Below, piece after piece: positions 54,935 to 61,590 of a stretch of DNA of 64,000 nucleotides (its first letter is position 1; each line of letters opens with the position of its first letter). This DNA is from JAOUGY01 sp963825585 (GTDB taxonomy: Bacteria > Actinomycetota > Acidimicrobiia > Spongiisociales > ZC4RG35). The stretch is taken from contig CAWGTX010000001.1 of assembly GCA_963825585.1 (NCBI GenBank), positions 372,001-436,000 on the forward strand, read 5' to 3'. The notes under the pieces are model-generated. The model was not told the origin of the DNA. It did not search any database and saw nothing but the letters and a program-made list of their open reading frames with translations. A program made the position numbers and the translations under genes.

Positions 54935-55285
54935 CTAGACCCTTCCCTTCGAGGCTGGTTCGCGGTGCTTCTGCCAGGGCCAGCGCCCGTCGATCTCGAC
55001 CTCGAGGGTGAGTGACAGGAATGTCCGGATGAGGACGATCGCCGCCAAGATCGCGACCGACGTGAACGTGGGCGTGACGGCGACGGTCAGGACGATGCCG
55101 CCTGCGACGAGGACCTCCAAGCCGAACAGGATCGACCGTCCGATATCCTTGCGTGCTTCGGCGACGGCGTCCTGTGCCGGGCCGCCGCGAGCCACGTGAC
55201 GGATCAGGATGATGAGCGATACGGCGGTCCCGATCACGATGATCGCCACTCCGACTGCTTCGAGCCCGCGGCCGATGTACTCCAT
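54935..55285 (-). CDS. DUF1622 family membrane protein
   Basis: The 116-residue protein has about three helices: GVAIIVIGTAVSLIILIRHV, SILFGLEVLVAGGIVLTVAV and SVAILAAIVLIRTFLSL, with ARKDIGRSILFGLEVLVAGG and LEVEIDGRWPWQ, typical of DUF1622. The function is unknown. The ATG at 55283-55285 or the GTG just before it may be the start. Confidence 0.85.
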   Translation of the reverse strand: MEYIGRGLEAVGVAIIVIGTAVSLIILIRHVARGGPAQDAVAEARKDIGRSILFGLEVLVAGGIVLTVAVTPTFTSVAILAAIVLIRTFLSLTLEVEIDGRWPWQKHREPASKGRV

Positions 55286-55376
55286 CACCCAGTGCTCTGA
55301 AGCATGCCGAGGTAGAGGCTCTCGGATGCCGGCGCAGCTTCTCGGTCCCGGCCCACGCCCTGACCTCGTATCCGGC

Positions 55377-55766
55377 TCAAATGAAGCCGCCGATGTGCAG
55401 CAGCGACGCGACGATCACCAGCTCGCCCGACGCAGTGACGAAGCTGAGCCAGTTCCACCCGTCCAATCCCAGGCTCAGGAACCGCCCCGCGGCAATCGAC
55501 CCGACCAAGATCGCAGCGCCCAGTGACAGGTCGGGCCTGCCGTAGTACGTGCCGATCGCGATCATCGCGATGATCGCAAGACGCAATCCACCGACTGTTC
55601 CACGGATGTTGGAGAGGCCGGTGACCCGGTTCGACTCGGAGGGTACGAGGCCGATGCTCGAGATGCTGAGACGGGACATGGGATCGAAGTAGGCCTTCAC
55701 GAAGAAGGGAGCGAGAAACAGACACGTGCCGTAGGCCACGATCTCGGCCGCGAGGATCGACGTCAT
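55377..55766 (-). CDS. Small membrane protein (DUF4345-like)
   Basis: The 129-residue protein has about four hydrophobic segments (IVAYGTCLFLAPFFVKAYF, GGLRLAIIAMIAIGTYYG, LSLGAAILVGSIAAGRFLSL, FVTASGELVIVASLLHIGGF). NIRGTVGGLRLAI resembles DUF4345 proteins. The ATG overlaps the stop of the gene upstream (ATGA), so the two are coupled. The function is unknown. Confidence 0.72.
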   Translation of the reverse strand: MTSILAAEIVAYGTCLFLAPFFVKAYFDPMSRLSISSIGLVPSESNRVTGLSNIRGTVGGLRLAIIAMIAIGTYYGRPDLSLGAAILVGSIAAGRFLSLGLDGWNWLSFVTASGELVIVASLLHIGGFI

Positions 55767-56008
55767 GCGCCCGCTCCTTTGTGGGGCGCGGTGGGATGGG
55801 CTGAAGACTGGACCCCTCCATCGGGAGGCGGCACCGGCGTGGGCGTCGTCTTCACCGCGGAGGCGAGGGAGCGCCGCACCGCGAGTTCGCTCGAGCCCTC
55901 CATCCCCATGAGTGGCCCGGCCACCTTCACGTCGCCGAAGCCGTTCCCGAGTGTCTCGAAGACACGCTCAGGGGTCGCATCGATCACTTCGCGACATTCG
56001 AATTGCAT
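55763..56008 (-). CDS. Short SRPBCC-like protein, probably truncated
   Basis: The 81-residue protein starts MQFECREVIDATPERVFETL, which resembles the first strand and helix of SRPBCC/START-like ligand-binding proteins. It then turns into a Pro/Thr-rich tail (KTTPTPVPPPDGG) instead of the remaining 100 residues of that fold. AAAGGA lies 6 bases before the ATG. It lies directly downstream of the MerR gene in the same direction. Confidence 0.6.
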   Translation of the reverse strand: MQFECREVIDATPERVFETLGNGFGDVKVAGPLMGMEGSSELAVRRSLASAVKTTPTPVPPPDGGVQSSAHPTAPHKGAGA

Positions 56009-56067
56009 GGTCGGTTCCTTTCGTTGTTGTGTGGACTTCTGTTCGATTCCGCTGGCCAGCAGAAATC

Positions 56068-56859
56068 TCAAGAGATGGGGAAGAGCACCTCGACCACCGG
56101 TTCGATGTCACGTTCGGGGTCTGGAAGCTGGTGCACGATCTCGCGCACTGGCCCAGCGATGCTTCGGTGTCGGTCTTCGAGCAAGCGGCCAACTGCGCCA
56201 TAGAGAGCGTGCGCGAGCTCGGGGGGGCCTGTCCGGGTGATGGAGACGACGTCGGTCGCCGCAAGCGTGGACATCGCCAGTTCTCGTCCGTCGCCTAGCT
56301 TCAGCGTCGGATCGGGAGCGTCGAGGATTCCCATGCGAAGGTCCAGTTGGTCGTCGCTGAACGAACTCAGCCACAGCACGGCCAGGCCCCGTGATGTCCC
56401 GGCGACCTGTGCGATCTCGGTCATCACCGCGATGGCATGACCGACCTCGTTGCACTGCTCACGTATCGAGAGAAACCGGCGCGATGGCTCGTGTCGTTCG
56501 ATCAATTCGACGTCGGGCTCGCCAATGTCGATCGCCTCGATGCGCGTCTCGATCAGACGCAGACGACCGATCTGATCTTCGATCTCTCGCTCGACCGCGG
56601 ACCGACGCAGTGCGAGCATCCCTCGGAGCTCGTCGGTGGAGACACCTCGGCCGAGGAGCGGTCGGATCTCCTCCAACCCGAATCCCATGTCGCGAAGCGC
56701 CAGGATCCGATTGAGATCGGGGAGTTGATCCGCGGAGTACAGCCGGTAGCCGGATTGGTCATCAACGTGTTTCGGATTGAAGAGGCCGATCTGGTCGTAA
56801 TAGCGGAGGGTGCGCGTCGACACTCGAGCGATGTGGGAGAAGTCTCCGATCTTGAACAT
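56068..56859 (-). CDS. MerR-family transcriptional regulator with effector domain
   Basis: The 263-residue protein has an N-terminal MerR helix-turn-helix (FKIGDFSHIARVSTRTLRYY, DQIGLFNPKHVD), a dimerisation coil (SAVEREIEDQIGRLRLIETR) and a C-terminal domain of about 150 residues ending DIEPVVEVLFPI, like GyrI/BmrR-type ligand binders. The ATG at 56857-56859 follows a promoter with the long spacer typical of MerR control. It probably regulates itself and the genes at 55763-56008 and beyond. Confidence 0.9.
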   Translation of the reverse strand: MFKIGDFSHIARVSTRTLRYYDQIGLFNPKHVDDQSGYRLYSADQLPDLNRILALRDMGFGLEEIRPLLGRGVSTDELRGMLALRRSAVEREIEDQIGRLRLIETRIEAIDIGEPDVELIERHEPSRRFLSIREQCNEVGHAIAVMTEIAQVAGTSRGLAVLWLSSFSDDQLDLRMGILDAPDPTLKLGDGRELAMSTLAATDVVSITRTGPPELAHALYGAVGRLLEDRHRSIAGPVREIVHQLPDPERDIEPVVEVLFPIS

Positions 56860-56866
56860 GCTGCGC

Positions 56867-56897
56867 AACGTACAGGTTGTCGCAACGTCAATGTCAA
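56867..56897 (-). promoter_or_regulatory. MerR-type promoter with 19-base spacer
   Basis: On the minus strand TTGACA (56892-56897) and TACGTT (56867-56872) are 19 bases apart, the long spacing that MerR proteins compensate. The spacer contains the dyad GTTG-CGA-CAAC. The -10 lies 7 bases before the start codon, so the mRNA may be leaderless. Confidence 0.7.
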
Positions 56898-57110
56898 GCC
56901 TCTTCTTGCTGGAAGGCGAGTCGACCTCCTCTGGCACCTCGAGAGCTTCGACTCGAGGGCGGCGCCGTCAGTCGCTGACGAGTCGCCTGTAGGAGTCGAT
57001 GCTGGACAATCGCGCACCGCGACACACCCCTTCCCAACTACTCGACGCCGGGATAGGGAGAGGTTTCGCGATCGTGGCAGCGGCATGCCGATCTTCCTCA
57101 GAACGTCGCC

Positions 57111-57232
57111 ATGATCTGGGACTTCGACGAGACCCTGATCACCGGATACATTCAGAAACCTCTCTTCGAGCGGTTCGACATCGACCCCGTCCAGGTCTGG
57201 GCGAGTCCGACGGCCCCGCCGAGTTCTAACCT
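57111..57232 (+). pseudogene. N-terminal fragment of a HAD-type phosphatase
   Basis: MIWDFDETLITGYIQKPLFE contains the HAD motif I (DFDETL), followed by RFDIDPVQVWAS, after which family sequence is lost. Only about 35-40 codons remain of a protein that normally exceeds 200. Repeat copy E lies 75 bases downstream. No other gene is seen between 56860 and 57390. Confidence 0.45.
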
Positions 57233-57306
57233 CATAGATCCGGATCGTTTGCGGGTCTGGCCGCGACAACGTAGGACCTTCGAGGCCACCCGCCGGAGTC
57301 GCTCGG

Positions 57307-57365
57307 GATCACCAAATCGGGTATGCAGACGCACATTCATGGGAGTGCCCTGGATCGGCACTTCC
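57307..57365 (+). repeat. Copy E of the 59-bp accessory-region repeat
   Basis: It runs from GATCACCAAATCGGG to GATCGGCACTTCC with 34 bases between the conserved blocks. It ends 26 bases before the stop codon of vapC, which lies on the minus strand. Confidence 0.87.
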
Positions 57366-57390
57366 GCGAGTGGGTCGGTGGCGTAGCCGG

Positions 57391-57798
57391 TCAGTGGTCT
57401 GGGTGGGGCACGGCGACCACCGTGAGGTCGTCGATCCCGGCGAAGTCGCGGGGGTTGCAGGTGTGCAGGGGTAGATCGTTGGATATGGCGATCGCAGCGA
57501 TCATCGAGTCGTAGGCACGTGCTGCTGGCTTCCGGCCCGCTCTTCGCAGCCCAGCAGCTACCCGACCGAAGCTGCGGGCCGCGGCAGCGTCGAACGGCAG
57601 CGGGTCGAAGTCCGCTTCGGCTTGCTGGAGGTGCGCTTGCCGGGCGGACCGTTCCTCGTCGGTGGATGCCACCAGCGGACCTACCGAGAGTTCGGCCAGT
57701 GTGATGGTCGTGATCAGCGGCTCGTCGGGGAGCGGATCGGTGTCCTGCAGTCGACCGAGCAGGATGAGCGTGCTGGTGTCGAGGATCCCGCGCGGCAT
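57391..57798 (-). CDS. vapC: VapC-type PIN-domain RNase toxin
   Basis: The 135-residue protein has the acidic PIN residues D7 (GILDTSTLI), E36 (TLAELSVGP), D97 (AYDSMIAAIAI) and D118 (CNPRDFAGI). PIN toxins cleave specific RNAs, often tRNA-fMet or rRNA in mycobacterial homologues. The antitoxin gene lies 3 bases upstream. The pair is bounded by repeats E and F. Confidence 0.93.
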   Translation of the reverse strand: MPRGILDTSTLILLGRLQDTDPLPDEPLITTITLAELSVGPLVASTDEERSARQAHLQQAEADFDPLPFDAAAARSFGRVAAGLRRAGRKPAARAYDSMIAAIAISNDLPLHTCNPRDFAGIDDLTVVAVPHPDH

Positions 57799-57801
57799 CG
57801 A

Positions 57802-58038
57802 TCAGAGGGCGGGATCGAGGACCCGGTCGAGGTCGTGGCGCAACTGGTCGGGGTCGACAGGCGGAAGCTGCCGGCGGCGGGCAAGGATCACGTCGAGTGG
57901 CATCGGCTCGCGGCCGAGTGGTCGCAGCTCAGCGACCGGCTTCCCGGAGCGCGTGATCGTGAGCCGCTCGCCTTTGGCGGCTCGGTCGACCACGTCGCCG
58001 CCGTGGTTGCGGAGTTCCCGGATTGAGACTTCGGACAT
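57802..58038 (-). CDS. vapB: VapB antitoxin of the Phd/YefM type
   Basis: The 78-residue protein starts MSEVSIRELRNHGGDVVDRA, with KGERLTITRSGKPVAELRPL, the DNA-binding half of Phd/YefM antitoxins. The C-terminal half is the toxin-neutralising tail. The ATG at 58036-58038 lies 6 bases after a TACACT -10 hexamer, so the message is probably leaderless. Confidence 0.92.
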   Translation of the reverse strand: MSEVSIRELRNHGGDVVDRAAKGERLTITRSGKPVAELRPLGREPMPLDVILARRRQLPPVDPDQLRHDLDRVLDPAL

Positions 58039-58044
58039 GACCGC

Positions 58045-58063
58045 AGTGTATCGCGCGTGATAC
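58045..58063 (-). promoter_or_regulatory. vapBC promoter -10 and operator
   Basis: The inverted repeat GTATC-GCGCGT-GATAC (58048-58063) overlaps the -10 hexamer TACACT (58045-58050, minus strand). Such a site is expected for VapB/VapBC autorepression. Confidence 0.65.
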
Positions 58064-58092
58064 AGGGGGGAAGGAGGTCGACCAACCACGCC

Positions 58093-58151
58093 GATCGCCA
58101 CGTCCGGCGCAGAAACGAGCACATCGCCGAACCACGCATAGCGGCACGTCG
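58093..58151 (+). repeat. Copy F (divergent) of the 59-bp accessory-region repeat
   Basis: It begins GCCGATCGCCACGTC and keeps AAACGAGCA in the middle and AGCGGCACGTC at the end, with the same 34-base spacing; it is the least conserved copy. It lies between vapB and the stop of the kinase gene. Confidence 0.65.
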
Positions 58152-58203
58152 AGGATCGCCGTGCCGTAGCGGCGTCAGCCACGCTGGGTGGCCGTCGTAC
58201 GGA

Positions 58204-58803
58204 TCAGGCTTCGGGAGTGTCATGGATGATCAGATCAAAGTGGTAGACAGGACGGACGTGCTCGAAGTACCAACGCTCTGCTGCATCCCACCGTTGGAGC
58301 CACTCTTGTGGTGCGTCGGCCCGATCCAGTTGCCGTCTGCGGCGCATCTCTGAATCCGCCACTACAACCACCGAGAGGTCGTTGACCGAGTCGAGCTCGG
58401 GCCGCGACACGAACAGGGCTTCCACGATCACGACTGGCTTGGGCCCAATCGTCTTGGTCCGGGGCTCGAGCGCGTTCCGCCCCCAGTCGTAGGGGCGATA
58501 CGTAGCGCTGCGACCGCGCCGCAAAGGGTCGAGCGCCTCGTCGCGCATTCGCTCCCAGTCGTAGTAACGGTCGGCCCCTTCCCACGGCTCGAGCCGGACC
58601 CGTTCAGCCGGGTCCATCACCCGGTAGAAGTCGTCTCCCGGCACCATGGCGGCGCCGAGCGTGTCGGCGAGTCGGCGAGCAAACGTGGATTTGCCGGCTG
58701 CGCTGTGTCCATCCACCGCAATCATCACCGGCGAGCGCGCGTCGATCCCCGTGAGCCGAGATCTGATCTGCGCGATGGCGTGGTCGCTGGTCAAAGTCCC
58801 CAC
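58204..58803 (-). CDS. Uridine-kinase-like P-loop protein
   Basis: The 199-residue protein has Walker A G32-HSAAGKST, a following GDDFYRVMDP segment as in uridine kinase/PanK-like enzymes, WEGADRYYDWERMRDEALDP, and VVIVEALFVSRPEL before the strand with DLSVVVVADSEMRRRRQLDR. It probably phosphorylates a nucleoside or small alcohol. The GTG (58801-58803) lies 7 bases after TAGCCT, a plausible -10, suggesting a leaderless start; TTG at 58794 is an alternative. Repeats F and G enclose the gene. Confidence 0.82.
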   Translation of the reverse strand: MGTLTSDHAIAQIRSRLTGIDARSPVMIAVDGHSAAGKSTFARRLADTLGAAMVPGDDFYRVMDPAERVRLEPWEGADRYYDWERMRDEALDPLRRGRSATYRPYDWGRNALEPRTKTIGPKPVVIVEALFVSRPELDSVNDLSVVVVADSEMRRRRQLDRADAPQEWLQRWDAAERWYFEHVRPVYHFDLIIHDTPEA

Positions 58804-58883
58804 TCCAGAGAGGCTACCTCTCGCCCCCCTCGGCACCTTGACCTTGAACACTTGGCCGTCCCGCCGAACCCAACACCAGCGCC

Positions 58884-58942
58884 GATCACCAAATCGGGCG
58901 CACGAACGAGCCTTCGGCCGAGTGCGCTGGATCGGCACTTCC
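58884..58942 (+). repeat. Copy G of the 59-bp accessory-region repeat
   Basis: It runs from GATCACCAAATCGGG to GATCGGCACTTCC, with outer GCCGATC/GATCGGC. Similarity to copy D continues about 100 bases further (CGTCACTGAGCGTGG, then CAACATGCCGG near 59030). Apart from this repeat and the promoter at 59127, no gene is seen in 58804-59161. Confidence 0.9.
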
Positions 58943-59126
58943 AGGAGCGCCTGCCTCTCGTCGTTTCGTCACTGAGCGTGGTGCTCACCCGTTGCTACGG
59001 CCTGTCGCCGGCGAGGAGCGACAACATGCCGGGTATGAGCGCTGTTCTCAGAGGCGCCACGCGCGTTCTGAGCGCGTCCCGGAGGGTGTTCTGCGCCACG
59101 CGGTCTGAGCCCATCGTCAATAGATG

Positions 59127-59155
59127 TTGACGATCGCTGATCCGATGCGTAGCCT
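59127..59155 (+). promoter_or_regulatory. Promoter of the second two-gene module
   Basis: TTGACG (59127-59132), 17 bases, TAGCCT (59150-59155), then 6 bases to the GTG start at 59162. The message would start at or beside the start codon. Confidence 0.65.
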
Positions 59156-59161
59156 GACGTA

Positions 59162-59398
59162 GTGGACATCGAAGCGAGCGCCCGCAAGCACGGTGTCTCC
59201 GACGACGACATGCTCCATGCACTCCGACACCACTGGCGAGGTTTCGAGACCGACGATGCCGACGTCACGATGTTCATCGGACCATCTTCCAACGGCGAGC
59301 CGTTGGAGATCGGCGTCGTCGATGACGCCGATGGTGTCGCGATCATCCATGCGATGTCGGCGCGATCCAAGTTCCTGAAAGGTTGGTGGACACCATGA
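59162..59398 (+). CDS. Small toxin-like protein, paralogue of 52600-52842
   Basis: The 78-residue protein begins MDIEASARKHGVSDDDMLHA, then LRHHWRGFETDDADVTMFIG, GEPLEIGVVDDADGVAIIHA and MSARSKFL. The strand pattern and the I-I-H-A-M-x-A-R-x-K ending match the protein at 52600-52842. It overlaps the HTH gene downstream by 16 bases. Toxin function is inferred from the arrangement only. Confidence 0.68.
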   Translation: MDIEASARKHGVSDDDMLHALRHHWRGFETDDADVTMFIGPSSNGEPLEIGVVDDADGVAIIHAMSARSKFLKGWWTP

Positions 59399-59655
59399 CG
59401 ACCCGCGCACAGCGAGCTGCAGCGCTCGAGCGGTGGGCAGACGAGGTCGACGCCGATGACCTGGTCGAGGCGCGGACCGCAGCGCTTCGGACCATCGCCG
59501 AACTTGCCGAACAGCGCGACGACATCGACACGGCCTTGCTCGAGGCGATCCGCGACGCACGCAACGCTGATCGATCTTGGTCGGAGATCGGAGCGATGCT
59601 GGGCGTTTCCAAGCAGGCGGCCCAGCGTAAGTACGCAGCCAAGATGTCGCCGTAG
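59383..59655 (+). CDS. HTH antitoxin-like protein, paralogue of 52288-52569
   Basis: The 90-residue helical protein ends in a helix-turn-helix (RSWSEIGAMLGVSKQAAQRK, YAAKMSP) like that of 52288-52569. The N-terminal part (ALERWADEVDADDLVEART) is acidic. It is probably the DNA-binding partner of the overlapping upstream gene. Confidence 0.7.
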   Translation: MVDTMTTRAQRAAALERWADEVDADDLVEARTAALRTIAELAEQRDDIDTALLEAIRDARNADRSWSEIGAMLGVSKQAAQRKYAAKMSP

Positions 59656-59689
59656 ACGCGACCGAGATAGACGGATCCAGGGCGGGTGA

Positions 59690-60382
59690 TTCGGTCGAGT
59701 TCTGGGTCTGCTGGCGGGCTGTATCACCGGCACCTCCACCCGCGAGGTCGACGACCTGGTCAAAGCCCTCGGCTGTGATTCGGGGATCTCGAAGTCGACG
59801 GTGTCGAGGATCTGCGCCGAGATCGACGTTGACGTGGACGTGTTGAGGAACCGGCGGTTGGATCATCAGCCGTTCATCTACGTCTGGTTCGACGCCACCT
59901 ACGTCCACGTCAGGGAGAACCATCAGGTGGTGTCCAAAGCGGTCGTGATCGCCACCGGGCTGCGTGCCGACGGGCATCGGGAAGTGCTGGGTGTCGACGT
60001 AGGCGACTCCGAGAACGAAACGTTTTGGACCGAGCTCGGTCGCGGGCTGAAAGATCGGGGCCTCGACGGGGTCCGACTGGTCATCTCAGACGCCCACGCC
60101 GGGCTCCGAGCCGCCATCCGTGTCGTGTTCCAAGGAGCGTCCTGGCAGCGATGCCGGGTCCACGCCATGCGCAACCTCCTGTCAGCAGCACACCATCAAC
60201 ACCGCCAAGTGATCGCCGCGTTGATCCCGACCGACGACGCCGTTTTCAAGATCCTCTACCTCGGGATCCGCAACATCGCCAACACCAGAGGAGGTGAACT
60301 CGGCACCGGGACCCAGGGATGGAAACAAGCCCTCAACGCTCTCACCATCGCCTTCCCCGGACGCCTCAACCCCAACCAATGA
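59690..60382 (+). pseudogene. IS256-type (mutator) transposase remnant
   Basis: The frame lacks the N-terminal third and begins near GLLAGCITGTSTREVDDLVK. It keeps catalytic Asp residues in FIYVWFDATYVHVRENHQVV and VRLVISDAHAGLRAAIRVVF. It then jumps from HHQHRQVIAALI straight to DDAVFKILYLGIRNIANTRG and the normal C-terminus (LNALTIAFPGRL). About 100 residues that include the catalytic Glu are missing, so the copy is dead. Confidence 0.82.
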
Positions 60383-60400
60383 ACAACCTCACACAAACAG

Positions 60401-60583
60401 TTTGACAGCCTCGCACCCCGCAACCTTCACCTTTCCATGAACACGGTCAAGTCCTACCTGAGGACCGCATGCCGCAAGCTGGGTGCGACCGATCGCTCAG
60501 TAGCCTTGCGCCGAGCGCGCGAGCTCGGCATCGTCACCCCTTGCCAACCATTCTTTCGAATCGCAAGCCTCCCCAGAACCTGA
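60401..60583 (+). pseudogene. C-terminal fragment of a LuxR-type regulator
   Basis: LSMNTVKSYLRTACRKLGAT, DRSVALRRARELGIV is the recognition half of a LuxR helix-turn-helix. The first half and the rest of the protein are absent; upstream sequence joins directly to the IS256 remnant. From its stop to 60819 I see no supported gene. Confidence 0.6.
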
Positions 60584-60819
60584 GCTGAGGCGAGACTCCT
60601 CCCAAGCGAACCCGAACCTGTCGTCCTCGATAGGACCAAGACGGGTGACGTCGCCACGTCGCAGCTCACCCCCGGCGATACCGCCCGCAGGACCTTCTGA
60701 GTCGACGGAGGCGAGCCCGGCAGCCAATGGCGTCGAACTCGTCGCTGGAGGCGAGACAATGAAGACGTAGGATTCATCAGGCATCGGGCGGCAACCGGCC
60801 GTGGCGAGCTCTATCACCT

Positions 60820-61071
60820 CTACCGGCGGCCGCGACGGCGCACGACCCCGATCCCGAACCAGACCAGTGCGCCCACCAACGTCGTCGTGAGCGTCATGAC
60901 CCAGACCGGCGAAGACAAGTCCCAGAAGAGAAATTTCACGGTCACCCGCTCGGTGTTCTGGAACATGAAGACGACGAGCAACACCAGCCCGGAAAGCGCA
61001 GCGATGGCCCCAGCGCTCATCCGGGCGGTGTCTTCGCTGCCCTGCTGTGCAGCGACCTGATCTCGTGGCAT
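60820..61071 (-). CDS. LapA/DUF1049-like small membrane protein
   Basis: The 83-residue protein has two hydrophobic helices (GAIAALSGLVLLVVFMFQNT, WVMTLTTTLVGALVWFGIGV) separated by ERVTVKFLFWDLSSP, the LapA-domain pattern, and a basic end (VRRRGRR). The function in actinobacteria is unknown. A second ATG at residue 18 could be the start. The region 61072-61426 to its right shows no gene. Confidence 0.78.
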   Translation of the reverse strand: MPRDQVAAQQGSEDTARMSAGAIAALSGLVLLVVFMFQNTERVTVKFLFWDLSSPVWVMTLTTTLVGALVWFGIGVVRRRGRR

Positions 61072-61426
61072 GTGCGGGTCCTATCAGTCGGGCAGGTCGG
61101 CGTGGGTGTGGTTGACGACCACGGGTTAGCGCTTGACCGGCGTCAGGTTGGACACCTCGAGCATAGCTTGCGGATGTCCCACTGCGAGCCTGCCAGCGGG
61201 GTGAATCTCGCTCTCACCCCGGGGGAAGATCTGCGGCACCGCTCGGAGCGGGTGCCGGCTCGTTCGGCCAAAGGTGAGGTCTCTCGGCGTACGAAGGGCC
61301 GATGCCAAGAACCCTAGATGATTAGTTCCAAGGGGTGCGCGCGGTCCGCGCGATCATCCGTCACTCTGAGCGCGAGGGTGGCCATGATCGGTGGTGTACA
61401 ACACTGCCGATCCACGGAGGACCGTC

Positions 61427-61590
61427 GTGAACACCGACCTGGACACCCTCGCCACCGCACTTTATGTCACCATCGACGACCTGCTGGCATCACATCCCGA
61501 ATGGGCACCAGAACGACCCAACGTCGGGATCACCCCGCGACTGTCCGATGCCGAGCTGGTCACCCTGGCCGTAGTCTTGCGAGCTCACGG
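61427..61590 (+). pseudogene. N-terminal fragment of an IS982-type transposase
   Basis: From a GTG with GGAGG upstream the frame gives NTDLDTLATALYVTIDDLLA, PEWAPERPNVGITPRLSDAE, LVTLAVVLRAHG, the conserved start of IS982 transposases. It then breaks off at about residue 54, exactly where the end of the converging VOC-like gene begins. Confidence 0.75.

Noticed and set aside
57888..58223. Additional open frames opposite vapB and the repeats
   Set aside because: They are out of frame with the well-supported antitoxin and arise from the conserved spacing of the repeat.
39686..58942. Classical integron with attC sites
   Set aside because: The 59-bp elements have cassette-like placement and dyad symmetry, but no GTTRRRY/RYYYAAC cores and no IntI gene are visible, so the integron label is not justified.
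60497..60817. Minus-strand open frame of 106 codons
   Set aside because: It overlaps the LuxR remnant, has no ribosome site, no domain and biased composition.
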